In this document: piece by piece, positions 44,008 to 53,578 of the stretch
Layout: the number at the start of each line of letters is the position of its first letter
Position numbering within the stretch: the stretch's first letter is position 1
Notes under the pieces: generated by a model
The model's database searches: none
What the model was told of the DNA's origin: nothing
What the model saw: only the letters and a program-made list of their open reading frames with translations
Translations under genes and position numbers: made by a program
NCBI RefSeq assembly: GCF_009184865.1
Contig: NZ_CP045096.1
Coordinates: 9,548,001 to 9,612,000 of the forward strand
Direction: 5' to 3'
Source: Streptomyces phaeolivaceus
Lineage (GTDB): Bacteria > Actinomycetota > Actinomycetes > Streptomycetales > Streptomycetaceae
DNA: 64,000 nucleotides

Positions 44008-45921
44008 TTACTTCTTCCGCAGGCGCACCGACACCCCGTGCGCGGTGAAGACCTGCTCGGCCGTCCAGCCCTCGACGGCCACCGAGACCTCGGCGAACCG
44101 GCCCTGCAGGGACCGCGCGTCGATCACGGCGACCGTGCTGCCGGAATGCGGCGCCTGCTCGGCGTCGAAGCGGACCACCAGCTTGCTGCCCCGCTCCAGG
44201 ACCGCGCGCCGGTCCACCACGAGTGCCGCGTCGTCGCCCCGGTCCAGCGTCACATCGAGGACACCGGCCTGCGTGTACGTACCGCGGACGCGGACGCTGC
44301 TGTGGTCGCCGGTGGCCAGCGTGCCGCCCGTCACCTCGACGTCACCGCGGCCGAAGGCCTCCTTGGAACCCGCCGCGAGGACACCGGCCTCGACGACCGT
44401 GCCGCCCTTGTACTCGTTGGCGCCGGCCAGCGTCAGCGTGCCGCTGCCCTTCTTGACGAGGCGGCCCGTGCCGTCGAGGTCGTTGCGCCAGGTGTCGGCC
44501 GCGTGGAAGCCGCCGAGCGCGGCGTCCAGGGTGACGGTGACATCCGCGTCGAGGGCGCCGTACCCGTCCGCCGCGGCGAACAGGTTGAGCCGGCCCCACT
44601 GCTCCCAGCCGTCCAGCAGGACGTACCCGGCGGGCAGCGCGGTGGTACGCAGCACCTCGCGCCGCTGGGCCGCGTCGAGGTAGGGCAGCCGCGTCTCCAG
44701 CAGCACCTCGGCGCCCTTCGGCACGGTCAGGTCCTGGGACTTGCCGCGCCGGGGCAGCACGTACGTCAGCTTCGGCTCGACCGTGCGCAGGTTGGCCTCG
44801 CGGTCGGCGTACCGGTCGTCGGCGTCCGAGTGCGCGTGGGCGAACAGCGTGTCGGCGGTGGTGCCCGTCTTCGCCTGGAAGTACTCGGCGGCCTGCTTGC
44901 GCGCGGCGGCCTTGAGCGTGGCGTTCTTCGGGTCGGCGAGGGCGGCGGCGGCCAGCGCGGTGGCCATGACCCTGCCGCCGAGGACGTCGACCGTGGAGTG
45001 CATACCGGACATGATCCGGGTGTGACTCAGCTCGAAGGCGCGGGTCACGATCTCCTGGAAGCGCTCCGGGACCGCGTACGCGAACGCCAGCGCCGCCAGG
45101 TGGAAGGCGTTGGTGTGGCCGCTGGGGAAGCCGCCGTCCTCGGCCGGGTTCTCGCCGCGCTGCCGCAGCAGCTGCTTCACGACGATCACGTCGGAGTCGT
45201 AGACCGGGTACCCCAGCTCGTCCACCTTGCCGGTGTCGACGACCTCGCTGTCCTCGTTCATCCGCCACGGGCGCGGGTACTGGAACGTGAACTTGGCGGG
45301 GTTGCCCGAGGCGAACGGGCCGCGCACGGTGTCGACCAGCTTGGCCACCTGGCCGAGGTCGGAGTCGTACGAGCCGGCGCCCAGCGCGGAACCGGCGGGC
45401 GCGCCGGCCGGCACGGCGTCGTTGATCTTGGCGGCCGGGATGTCGTCGGGGGCGGCGGTGATCGAGGTGACCGCCTTGGCGCCCGAGCGGTACAGCTCGG
45501 CCAGCGGGCCGAGGGCGCCGATCATGGCGTAGCTCTGGTGCTGCCGGTCGTAGACGAACGCCTCGCGGGCCTGCGCCTCCGTGCGGCGGCGGGTGAGGCG
45601 CACGCTGTAGCGCATGTTGTCGCGCAGGATCTCCGGCAGCAGCGGGGTGCCGGTGTTCCAGGCGCTCCCGGTCTTCCAGATCTCGGCGAAGCCGCCGAGC
45701 GCGCGGACCACGGCGTTGGTCTCGGGGGTGAGGTTCGCCGTGATGTTGGTGGTGTAGTCGTCCACGAACGGGGTGAAGGCGGTCGCGGCCTTCTCCTCGG
45801 CCGCGGAGGCCTGCCACATGGTCGCGAGGGTCGGAGCGGCGATCAGGCCGGCCGAGACGCCGAGAGAACTTCTGAGGAAGACACGGCGGTTGAGTCTGTG
45901 GTGCCCGGCAGATGACGGCAT
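44008..45921 (-). CDS. Tat-exported PAP2/vanadium-haloperoxidase-like phosphatase with beta-repeat tail
   Basis: A 637-residue exported protein. The N-terminus NRRVFLRSSLGVSAGLIAAP is a Tat signal. The central PAP2 domain has GGFPSGHTNAFH and SHTRIMSGMHSTVDVLGGR, two of the three active-site motifs of acid phosphatase/haloperoxidase enzymes. From about residue 500 it carries an autotransporter-type beta-helix repeat (KKGSGTLTLAGANEYKGGT and TYTQAGVLDVTLDRG), as seen in surface proteins. Probable role is extracellular phosphate release; the tail may bind surfaces or polymers. Confidence 0.85.
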   Translation of the reverse strand: MPSSAGHHRLNRRVFLRSSLGVSAGLIAAPTLATMWQASAAEEKAATAFTPFVDDYTTNITANLTPETNAVVRALGGFAEIWKTGSAWNTGTPLLPEILRDNMRYSVRLTRRRTEAQAREAFVYDRQHQSYAMIGALGPLAELYRSGAKAVTSITAAPDDIPAAKINDAVPAGAPAGSALGAGSYDSDLGQVAKLVDTVRGPFASGNPAKFTFQYPRPWRMNEDSEVVDTGKVDELGYPVYDSDVIVVKQLLRQRGENPAEDGGFPSGHTNAFHLAALAFAYAVPERFQEIVTRAFELSHTRIMSGMHSTVDVLGGRVMATALAAAALADPKNATLKAAARKQAAEYFQAKTGTTADTLFAHAHSDADDRYADREANLRTVEPKLTYVLPRRGKSQDLTVPKGAEVLLETRLPYLDAAQRREVLRTTALPAGYVLLDGWEQWGRLNLFAAADGYGALDADVTVTLDAALGGFHAADTWRNDLDGTGRLVKKGSGTLTLAGANEYKGGTVVEAGVLAAGSKEAFGRGDVEVTGGTLATGDHSSVRVRGTYTQAGVLDVTLDRGDDAALVVDRRAVLERGSKLVVRFDAEQAPHSGSTVAVIDARSLQGRFAEVSVAVEGWTAEQVFTAHGVSVRLRKK

Positions 45922-46017
45922 GGAGCGCCGCTCCTTTCGCGGTGTGTTGAGCGGGTGCGGGCTGAGCGTGGAGTTGACGAATGTCCGGTCGGTGTCCGGT
46001 CGGCGACCGGACGGTGA

Positions 46018-46932
46018 TCAGCGGATGACCGGTCGGAGGAGAGTTCGTGAGAGTGCCAACGCCCCTTCGACCGGCGGCACTTGGAGAACCTGCGGTCGCG
46101 CGGACGGTACAGCGTCGAACAGTGCTTCGGCGAATGCCGAGTACAGGGCGGGTCTGGAGCGGATGGTCCCGCCGGCCACCACCACGTCGTCCACCGGGAC
46201 CCCGCGGGCGGCGAGCCGCGCCACGAGCGAGGCGAGCGCACGACCCCCCTCTGCGATCACCCGGTGGGCGAGCAGCGAGCCCTCCTCGGCGGCCTCGAAC
46301 ACCGCGGGAGCGTGCCGGCCCCAGTCGGCGGACACATCCGTCGCGGCCTCCAACGCCCCGCCGAGCGCCGGGACTTCACCCACCCCGAAGGCGGCGGTGA
46401 GCCGGGCGGCGAGCGTGTCGGGTGCCTCGCCCCGGTCGTGCGCCGCCCACACGGCACGGGTCGCCTCACGGACCAGACCGGCCGCGCCGCCCTCGTCGCC
46501 GAGCACCGCGCCCCAGCCGCCGACCTGCACCGACGTACCGTCGGCGGACCGGCCGACGGCCACCGAACCGGTGCCCGCGACCAGGCCCGCCCCCCGGTCC
46601 AGACCGGCGGCGGGCACCAGCAGCTCGGCGTCGCCCACCACCAGGCACGGCACCTGAAGCCGTTCCTGGAGAGCGAGACGGATCCCCTCGCACTGCCGGG
46701 GCGTCTCGCAGGCATGGGCGCCGACGGCCACGGCGGACGGGCGGGTGTGCGCGGGCAGCACCTCCCCGACCAGCGTGGCCAGCCATGCGGTCGCGGCCGA
46801 CGGGTCGTGCGGCCGCCAGCCACGGCTGGGACGGATGTGATCGGCGACGGAGTCCGTCCCCGCGGCAGCGCGGAGATGGGTCTTCGTGCCGCCCACGTCC
46901 ATACCGACCGCGACGGGCCTGGAGTCCTGCAC
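46018..46932 (-). CDS. BadF/BadG/BcrA-type sugar kinase (N-acetylglucosamine kinase-like)
   Basis: A 304-residue ASKHA ATPase. GMDVGGTKTHLRA is phosphate motif 1, LVAGTGSVAVG phosphate motif 2, and VVVAGGTIRSRPALY the adenosine motif. GWGAVLGDEGGAAGL is characteristic of N-acetylglucosamine kinases of this family. It is divergent from the second ROK regulator across 243 bp with an operator, so it probably phosphorylates the amino sugar or sugar derived from the nearby import system. Confidence 0.83.
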   Translation of the reverse strand: MQDSRPVAVGMDVGGTKTHLRAAAGTDSVADHIRPSRGWRPHDPSAATAWLATLVGEVLPAHTRPSAVAVGAHACETPRQCEGIRLALQERLQVPCLVVGDAELLVPAAGLDRGAGLVAGTGSVAVGRSADGTSVQVGGWGAVLGDEGGAAGLVREATRAVWAAHDRGEAPDTLAARLTAAFGVGEVPALGGALEAATDVSADWGRHAPAVFEAAEEGSLLAHRVIAEGGRALASLVARLAARGVPVDDVVVAGGTIRSRPALYSAFAEALFDAVPSARPQVLQVPPVEGALALSRTLLRPVIR

Positions 46933-47069
46933 GTGAGGCTTCTTTCGTCGTTGCGTTGCGATGGGCGCAGCGACGGCTGGGCGAAACCGTGCCTGGACAC
47001 ACAGGGTCTGTGGGGGGTGCTAGGGAAGCCCCGGGACGGGCCTCTGCCGATGCGGTAGGCGAGTACCGC

Positions 47070-47097
47070 TTGACTTCGTTAGGAAATTAACTAACGA
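47070..47097. promoter_or_regulatory. ROK-type operator overlapping a promoter
   Basis: TCGTTAG-N8-CTAACGA, perfect 7-bp arms at 47076-47097, follows TTGACT at 47070-47075, a likely -35 box, and lies 79 bp before the regulator start. AT-rich inverted repeats around TTAG/CTAA resemble known ROK (NagC/XylR) operators. The rest of the 243-bp gap shows nothing distinct. Confidence 0.6.
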
Positions 47098-47175
47098 ATA
47101 AGAGTGCGTCAAGGGTCAGGACCCGGATACCGCACGACCGTGCGGACGGATGATCGCGGCACGACTGGGGAGAGC

Positions 47176-48297
47176 ATGCAACTGAGCGAGAGCGCCCGCG
47201 CTGTCTTCGCCGTACTGGCCGCGTCGAGCACCGCCACCCGCCCCCAACTGGCGACCGGGGCGCGCCTTTCCAAGCCGACCGTCTCCTCCGCCGTGGCCGA
47301 GCTGGAGGCCGCCGGTCTGGCCGCCCGCTCCGGCACCCTCAACGGCGGAACCGGCAGGTCGGCGGCCGTATACGATCTCGGGCTCGCCGCCGGCGCGGTC
47401 CTCGCCGTCGACCTCGGCCCCAGCGTCACCCGGGTGCGGGTCTGCGCCCTGGACGGCACGCTGCTCGCCGAGGGCACCGGACTGCGGGCGGACACCGTCG
47501 ACGTGGTCGCGGACGCCCTGTCCGGGCTGTCGGCCGGGGCGCCGCTGCGTGCCATCGTCGTCGCCGTCGGCGATGTCACCGTGCAGAGCCTGGAGGGCGC
47601 GGCCGTCCGCCCGGCCACCGCCAAGGCGGGCCCCATCTTCGACGCCCTGGCCGTGGCGCTCCCGCCGGGTGTGCCCGTCCATGTCGAGAACAACGTGAAC
47701 TGCGCCGCCCTGGCCGAGCTGCACGAGGGTGCCGCCCGGGGCCGGGACACCTTCGGCTATCTGCGGATCGGCGTCGGTATCGGTCTCGGTGTGGTGATCG
47801 GCGGCCAGGTGCTGCGCGGCGCGAACGGCGCCGCCGGTGAGGTGGCCCGGCTGCCCTACCCGTGGGACGCGGACCGGGAACCCCGCCACGAGGGCCTGGA
47901 GGCCCACATAGGGGCGGGTTCCCTGCTGCGCCGGGCGGCGGACGCCTGGCGGGGCGTGGACGACCCGTGCCCGGACACCGTCGACGGGCTGTTCGCGCTG
48001 GCCGACGCCGGACACACCACCGCCCTCGCCGTCGTCGGCCGCCACGCCGCCGACGTGGGCAGACTCGCCGCCGCGGCCACGGCGGTCCTGGACCCCGGCC
48101 TGATCGTGCTGGGCGGCGCCGTCGGCTCCAAGCCCCGGCTGCTGCCCGGCGTACGGGCCGAGCTGGCCCGGCTGAGCTGGCCCACCGAGGTCGTGAGCAG
48201 CGCGCTCGGCGACAGTGGCACCGTCGTCGGGGCCAGTCGGCTGGCCGTGGCGCGGGGAATCCAAACCGTGACCGGAGGGGCGGCGATGAAGCATTGA
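47176..48297 (+). CDS. ROK-family transcriptional regulator (second)
   Basis: A 373-residue ROK regulator with winged helix (ATRPQLATGARLSKPTVSSAVAELEAAGL) and sugar-binding lobes (VLAVDLGPSVTRVRV, HVENNVNCAALAEL, RIGVGIGLGVVIGG). The zinc motif CxCGxxGCxE is missing, as in the first ROK protein here. GGGGAG precedes the ATG at a good distance. It lies between the kinase gene and the second sugar operon and probably controls both via the 47076 operator. Confidence 0.87.
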   Translation: MQLSESARAVFAVLAASSTATRPQLATGARLSKPTVSSAVAELEAAGLAARSGTLNGGTGRSAAVYDLGLAAGAVLAVDLGPSVTRVRVCALDGTLLAEGTGLRADTVDVVADALSGLSAGAPLRAIVVAVGDVTVQSLEGAAVRPATAKAGPIFDALAVALPPGVPVHVENNVNCAALAELHEGAARGRDTFGYLRIGVGIGLGVVIGGQVLRGANGAAGEVARLPYPWDADREPRHEGLEAHIGAGSLLRRAADAWRGVDDPCPDTVDGLFALADAGHTTALAVVGRHAADVGRLAAAATAVLDPGLIVLGGAVGSKPRLLPGVRAELARLSWPTEVVSSALGDSGTVVGASRLAVARGIQTVTGGAAMKH

Positions 48298-48329
48298 CGG
48301 ACTCCACCGGCATCTGCCAATGTCCGGAC

Positions 48330-48337
48330 AAGCGCTT
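48330..48337. promoter_or_regulatory. AAGCGCTT palindrome upstream of the second sugar operon
   Basis: Embedded in GGACAAGCGCTTTCT, similar to LacI-family half-site pairs centred on CG/GC. It is 238 bp before the lipoprotein gene in a 277-bp gap that holds no other recognisable signal. Weak evidence. Confidence 0.3.
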
Positions 48338-48574
48338 TCTAAGTCGGCCGGGACGCCGGCTTGGGGCGAGCCTCCCGCCCGTACTCGACGTACGGCAACC
48401 GCACGAGGGCGTGCCCGTGCGGTGACGGCCAGAAGGCCGGGGATCCCGCCCCGCGTGGACGACGCGGCCGGGCGAGGCCGTGCCCCCCGGAAAGCAGCTT
48501 TCCTGCAAAATGCACCCGTGCCGCCTCGGTCGGCGCGCCGTGCTCTGTCCCCTACCGAAAAAAAGGGATCGAAG

Positions 48575-49903
48575 ATGACCACTGTGGGTGTGCGGCGCTC
48601 AAGCCGACTCGGCCGCGGCGGTATGCGCCGCCTGGTTCCCCTCGCCGCCGGTGTCTCGGCGGCGGCCCTGCTGCTCTCCGCCTGCGGAGGAGGGGAATCC
48701 GACTCGGGCGGTACCTCCAAGTCGCTGACGTTCTGGATCTCCACGGTTCCGGGGCAGGACGCGGGCTGGAAGAAGATGGTGGCGCAGTACGAGAAGGAAA
48801 CCGGCGTCAAGGTCAAGCTGGTCAACATCCCGTACGACGGCTACGCGACGAAGCTGCGCAACTCCGCGCAGGCGAACTCGCTGCCCGACGTGGCGGCCGT
48901 GCCGGCGCTCGACCCGATCTGGTCGAACAAGCTGATCGACCTCAGCGACATCGCCAACAACAAGACGAACAAGATCAACGCCAACTTCGTCGCCAAGGAC
49001 TCCTCCGGGAAGGTGCTGTCCATCCCCTCGGACGTCACCGCGTCCGGCATGTTCATCAACAAGTCCCTCTTCGAGAAGGCCGGTGTCGACTACCCGACCT
49101 CGCCCGACAAGACCTGGACCTGGGACGAGTTCATCAAGGCGGCGAACGAGGTCCGGGAGAAGACCGACGCCAAGTACTCCCTGACCTTCGACCAGTCGCC
49201 GTCCCGGCTGCGCGCCATGGTGTACGAGATGGGCGGCAAGTACGTCCACCGCACTGACGACTCCGGCAAGTTCTCGGTGGACGACGCGACCAAGAAGGCC
49301 GTGAAGACCTTCGTCGGCTGGAACGACGACAAGACCATGCCGAAGTCGGTGTGGACGAGCGGCGCCGACCCGTCGGCCATGTTCCAGAGCGGTGACGTCG
49401 TCGCCTACTGGTCCGGCGTGTGGCAGGTCGCGGCCTACGCGGAGAGCATCACGAAGTTCGACTGGGCGAGCGTCCCGACCCCCGCCCAGCCGGTGCAGGC
49501 CAGTGACGTCAACAGCGGTGGTATGACGGTCGGCTTCAACAACAACGCCGACGCGGCCGCCGCCGCGAAGAAGTTCCTGTCCTGGCTCTACGAGCCCGAC
49601 CACTACAAGACGCTGTGCGAGGCCTCCGGCTTCCTGCCGGTCGAGAGCGGTCTGAACCCGGAGTACCCCTTCAAGTCCGAGGCGGCGCAGGCGGCGTTCA
49701 AGCTCTACAACGAGTCGATCCCGCTCTACGACCCGATCTCCGGCTACTTCAACAGCGCGCAGACGAACTGGGTGCTGAAGGGCAAGAGCCTCGCCGACGA
49801 CCCGACCAAGGCGGAGCTCGGCAAGGCGATCAACGGTGAGCAGTCGTCCGACAAGGCCCTGCAGAACATCGTCGACGGCTACAACACGCAGGTCGGCGGC
49901 TGA
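48575..49903 (+). CDS. Sugar ABC transporter substrate-binding lipoprotein (second system)
   Basis: A 442-residue MalE-like binding protein with lipobox LLSAC (GGGES follows). Seen: LTFWISTVPGQDAGWKKMVAQY, LPDVAAVPALDPIW, MFQSGDVVAYWSGVW. It should capture an oligosaccharide. A hairpin 13 bp after its stop separates it from the permease genes, which usually gives more binding protein than permease. Confidence 0.88.
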   Translation: MTTVGVRRSSRLGRGGMRRLVPLAAGVSAAALLLSACGGGESDSGGTSKSLTFWISTVPGQDAGWKKMVAQYEKETGVKVKLVNIPYDGYATKLRNSAQANSLPDVAAVPALDPIWSNKLIDLSDIANNKTNKINANFVAKDSSGKVLSIPSDVTASGMFINKSLFEKAGVDYPTSPDKTWTWDEFIKAANEVREKTDAKYSLTFDQSPSRLRAMVYEMGGKYVHRTDDSGKFSVDDATKKAVKTFVGWNDDKTMPKSVWTSGADPSAMFQSGDVVAYWSGVWQVAAYAESITKFDWASVPTPAQPVQASDVNSGGMTVGFNNNADAAAAAKKFLSWLYEPDHYKTLCEASGFLPVESGLNPEYPFKSEAAQAAFKLYNESIPLYDPISGYFNSAQTNWVLKGKSLADDPTKAELGKAINGEQSSDKALQNIVDGYNTQVGG

Positions 49904-49916
49904 CCGCAGACCGACA

Positions 49917-49955
49917 GGCCCTGGGCGGCGTGTCTCGGCCCCGCCGCCCAGGGCC
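49917..49955 (+). terminator. Intra-operon hairpin between binding protein and permease genes
   Basis: GGCCCTGGGCGGC and its exact complement form a 13-bp stem with a 13-nt loop. Position after the binding-protein gene suggests partial termination or RNA stabilisation. Confidence 0.75.
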
Positions 49956-50029
49956 CCCGGTCCCCGCGTGACGCCGGGCTCATGGCCTGAGCCCACCGGA
50001 ATCCATTCCACCAGCACGGAGTCAGGAAG

Positions 50030-50950
50030 ATGACAAAACGCGCCCCGGACGCTTCGGACGTGTCCGTGAGCCCGCCCAGGAGACGCAGCAAGTACACCCT
50101 CGCACCGCTCGTCCTCATCTCGGGCAATGTCGTGCTCTTCGCGCTGTTCTTCGTCTGGCCGGCGGTGATCGGGCTCGTCTACTCCTTCACGAACTACACG
50201 GGCGTGGGGTCGTTCCAGTTCATCGGACTGGACAACTACCAGAAGCTGCTCGGGGACTCGACCTTCTACTCCGCGACGACCCGCACACTGCTGTACACCG
50301 TGCTCTTCGTCCCGCTGAACTTCGTGCTGTCGCTGCTCATCGCCAACGTGCTGGTGAGCAAGCACGCCAAGGGCGCGTCGGTCGCCCGCATCTTCTTCTT
50401 CATCCCGTGGCTGCTGTCGCCCATCATCGTGGGTGTCCTGTGGCGCTGGATGTTCGGTGAGAACTTCGGACTGGTCAACTACTTCATCGAGAAGGTCGGC
50501 GGAAGCGCCGTTCCCTGGCAGTCGAACGCGGACCTGTCACTGCTCGTGGTCGTGGTGGCGGCGGCCTGGGCCTGGACGGGCTTCTCCATGCTGCTGTTCA
50601 TCGCGGCGATCAAGAACGTCCCGACGTCGTACTACGAGGCGGCGGCGCTCGACGGCGCCGGTCCCTGGCGCCAGTTCTTCCATATCACCCTGCCGAGCAT
50701 CGCCCCCACGTCCTTCATCGTCATCCTGCTCAACACGATCCACGCGATGAAGGAATACGCGGTGTTCGCCTCCCTCAACAACGGCGGACCCGGAACGTCG
50801 AACAACCTGCTGGTCCAGTACATCTACCAGACGGGGTTCAAGTCGGGCCAGATCGGCTACGCGAGCGCCGCGTCGTTCGTGCTCATGCTCATCCTGATGG
50901 CCGTCGCGGTGATCCAGATGATGGTCAACCGGCGGGTGGAGAACCGATGA
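50030..50950 (+). CDS. Sugar ABC transporter permease, MalF-like (second system)
   Basis: A 306-residue permease with six helices and EAA loop SYYEAAALDGAGPWRQFFHITLP. GGAAG precedes the ATG. Its stop overlaps the next start (ATGA). No ATPase gene is present in the operon. Confidence 0.9.
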   Translation: MTKRAPDASDVSVSPPRRRSKYTLAPLVLISGNVVLFALFFVWPAVIGLVYSFTNYTGVGSFQFIGLDNYQKLLGDSTFYSATTRTLLYTVLFVPLNFVLSLLIANVLVSKHAKGASVARIFFFIPWLLSPIIVGVLWRWMFGENFGLVNYFIEKVGGSAVPWQSNADLSLLVVVVAAAWAWTGFSMLLFIAAIKNVPTSYYEAAALDGAGPWRQFFHITLPSIAPTSFIVILLNTIHAMKEYAVFASLNNGGPGTSNNLLVQYIYQTGFKSGQIGYASAASFVLMLILMAVAVIQMMVNRRVENR

Positions 50951-51849
50951 CAACCACAGACACAGTGCGCAAGGCCGACGCCGGTTCCGTGCGGGCCGTC
51001 CCCAGGAAGCGGTCCCGCGGCTCGGCGACCGGCGGGCTTCGGCGCGCGATCGCCCCGACGACTCTGCTGTGGGTCCTGGCGGGCCTCTACGGGATCCCGG
51101 TGCTGTGGTTCGTCCTCAGCTCCTTCAAACCGGCGGGAGACCTGTTCTCCCTTCCGCTGACGGTGTTCCCGGACGACCCCACCGTGTCCGGATACAAGGA
51201 AGCGTGGGCCAGCGCCAACTTCTCCGGGTACTTCATCAACACGATCATCGTGTGTGTGATAGCGACGATCCTCACGGTGGGGGTCAGCTGCTGCACCGGG
51301 TACGCGCTGGCCAAGTACGACAACAGATGGCTCAAGGCCTTCTTCCTCTGCATCCTCGCCACCACGATGCTGCCGGCCGAGGTCATGCTCGCCCCGCTGT
51401 TCCTGGTCGTCCGCGACCTCGGCTTCTACAACTCCCTGTCCGGCATCATCCTCCCGGCCCTGCTCACCGCGACCGGCTGCTTCATGTTCCGCCAGTTCTT
51501 CCTGACGGTCCCCGACGAGCTGATCGAGGCCGCCCGTATCGACGGCGCGAAGGAGCTGTCGATCTTCCTGCGGATCATGGTGCCGCTCTCCCGGCCCATC
51601 ATGCTGACGCTCGCCATCCTGTCGTTCCAGTGGAGGTGGAACGACTACATCTGGCCGCTGCTGATGCTGAACGACCCCGAGAAGTTCACGGTGCAGATCG
51701 GCATCCAGAGCCTCGTCGGCGCGCAGAACATCAACTGGTCGGTGCTGCTCGGCGGATCGGTCATCTCCATGATCCCGCTGATCGTCGTCTTCCTGGTGTT
51801 CCAGAAGTACGTGATGAACGCCGACATCAACGCCGGACTGAAGGACTGA
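50947..51849 (+). CDS. Sugar ABC transporter permease, MalG-like (second system)
   Basis: A 300-residue permease with EAA loop ELIEAARIDGAKELSIFLRIMVP. It starts within the stop of the MalF-like gene. Helix 1 is TTLLWVLAGLYGIPVLWFVLSSF. It is followed 2 bp later by a TTG-start gene, so translation of the operon continues. Confidence 0.9.
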   Translation: MTTTDTVRKADAGSVRAVPRKRSRGSATGGLRRAIAPTTLLWVLAGLYGIPVLWFVLSSFKPAGDLFSLPLTVFPDDPTVSGYKEAWASANFSGYFINTIIVCVIATILTVGVSCCTGYALAKYDNRWLKAFFLCILATTMLPAEVMLAPLFLVVRDLGFYNSLSGIILPALLTATGCFMFRQFFLTVPDELIEAARIDGAKELSIFLRIMVPLSRPIMLTLAILSFQWRWNDYIWPLLMLNDPEKFTVQIGIQSLVGAQNINWSVLLGGSVISMIPLIVVFLVFQKYVMNADINAGLKD

Positions 51850-51851
51850 CC

Positions 51852-53573
51852 TTGCCCACCCCGCTCGACCACGAGTTCGTCCGCGCGGCGGCCCGCGCCG
51901 CCGACCGGCGGGCCGCCCCGCTCGCGGCCCGCCCCGACGAGGAACCCGCCGGTGTGCCGCACCGTGGTCTGGCGTGGCGGGTGAAGACCCTGGTCGCGGC
52001 CTACCGGTCCCCGGACTCGGCACTGCACGGCAGCGGGCGGGCCGTCGCCGCCGCGACGACCCACCTCCGCGCCCTGCGGGCCGCGCAGACCACCACCGGG
52101 CTCTTCGCCGGCGGCGACAACGTGCAGTCGCCGCCGGACTCCGCCTTCACCGTCAACGACGTGTGCGACGCACATGTCCTCGCGGCCGGCGCGGGCCCGG
52201 AACTGGACGGCGTCACGGCCGCGCTCGCCGAGATCGCCGACGCCGCCACCGGCAGTCTCCTCACCGGCGGGGTGCACACCCCGAACCACCGCTGGGAACT
52301 GTGCGCGGCGCTGGCCCGGCTGCACCGGTCGTTCCCGGACGACCGCCTGCTCGACCGCGTCGCGGAATGGCTCACCGAGGGCGTCGACATCGACGCGGAG
52401 GGCCTGTACTCGGAACGCAGCGCCAACTACGCGGCCCATGTCTCCAACCCGTCGCTGCTCCTGCTGGCCGAGGTCCTCGGCCGCGCCGACCTGCGCGACG
52501 CCGTCGTACGCAACCTCGCCACCACCCTGGACCTGATCAGGCCGGACGGCACGGTCGAGACCGTCCTCTCGCGACGCCAGGACCAGCACGGCCCGTTCCC
52601 GCTGGCTCCCTATCTGCCGCACTACCGGCTGCTCGCGATCCGCACCGGCCGGGGCGACTTCGCCAGGGCGGCACGGCTCGCGGAGGCCGGCGGCATCGAC
52701 GACCCCGACCTGCTCGCCCAGACCCTCCTCACCCCGGACCTGTGCCACGCCCTGCCGGACCCGGCCCCGGAGACCCTTCCGCGCGACCGGTATCTCCCCA
52801 CCGCACGCCTCGCCGCACACGCCTCGGCCACCGCGCACACCGTGGTGTACGGCGGCTCCGACGTGCCCGAACACCGGCGTGTCCGCTCGGGCCTCGCCTG
52901 CAACCCCACCTTCCTGCGCCTGTTCGCCGGCGACGCCGTCCTCGACGCGGTCCGTCTCTCACGGGGCTTCTTCGACCTGGGGCCCTTCCGCGCCGCCACC
53001 ATGGAACGGCCCGCCGACCACCGCTACCGGCTCACCGAGACCCTCACGGCCGCCTACTACCAGCCGCTCCCGAAGGACCACAGGCGGGACGACGGCGCCT
53101 ACCGGCTGGTGGACGACGGACGCTTCTCGGCGTCGATGGCCTTCCCGGACCGGCCCCGGGACGAGGTCTCCCACACGACCACCGTCGAGGTGGAGCTGCG
53201 GGAGGACGGCGCCGACCTGCGGATCGACATCAGCGGACCCCGGGTGCCCTGGGCCCTCGAACTGACCTTCCGGCCGGGCGGCGAACCGGAGGGCGCCGTA
53301 CCGCTCGGCGACGGACGCTGGTGCCTGACGAACGGCCCGATGACCTACCGCGTCGGTGACGACGAGATCCGGGTCGAGGCCGCCGTCGAGGCGGGCGAAC
53401 CGCTCGCCGGGCCGGACCGCGGCGAGGTACTGCGGTACGACCCGGGGCAGGATCACACCGTGGTGGGCGGCACCGACGCGACGACCGGGAACCGTGTCCA
53501 CATCGGTGGGATGGGCCCGCACACCCTGACCGTCGCACTGCGCGCCCGCCGCCCCGCACGCATGAAGGGCTGA
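51852..53573 (+). CDS. Large protein of unknown family, possible (alpha/alpha)-toroid polysaccharide lyase
   Basis: A 573-residue protein starting at TTG, 2 bp after the permease stop. The N-terminal 330 residues are helical with repeats of the ALARLHRSFPDDRLLDRVAEWL type and a central block (GGVHTPNHRWE, EGLYSERSANYAAHVSNPSLLLL) with His, Tyr, Ser and Asn. The C-terminal third is beta-rich (TTTVEVELREDGADLRIDI, HIGGMGPHTLTVALRA). A helical toroid followed by a beta-sandwich is the build of heparinase/alginate/hyaluronate lyases and related hydrolases, and its place after a sugar importer fits. No signal peptide, so it would act inside the cell on imported oligosaccharide. Specific activity is not recognisable. 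Confidence 0.7.
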   Translation: MPTPLDHEFVRAAARAADRRAAPLAARPDEEPAGVPHRGLAWRVKTLVAAYRSPDSALHGSGRAVAAATTHLRALRAAQTTTGLFAGGDNVQSPPDSAFTVNDVCDAHVLAAGAGPELDGVTAALAEIADAATGSLLTGGVHTPNHRWELCAALARLHRSFPDDRLLDRVAEWLTEGVDIDAEGLYSERSANYAAHVSNPSLLLLAEVLGRADLRDAVVRNLATTLDLIRPDGTVETVLSRRQDQHGPFPLAPYLPHYRLLAIRTGRGDFARAARLAEAGGIDDPDLLAQTLLTPDLCHALPDPAPETLPRDRYLPTARLAAHASATAHTVVYGGSDVPEHRRVRSGLACNPTFLRLFAGDAVLDAVRLSRGFFDLGPFRAATMERPADHRYRLTETLTAAYYQPLPKDHRRDDGAYRLVDDGRFSASMAFPDRPRDEVSHTTTVEVELREDGADLRIDISGPRVPWALELTFRPGGEPEGAVPLGDGRWCLTNGPMTYRVGDDEIRVEAAVEAGEPLAGPDRGEVLRYDPGQDHTVVGGTDATTGNRVHIGGMGPHTLTVALRARRPARMKG

Positions 53574-53578
53574 TCCCC

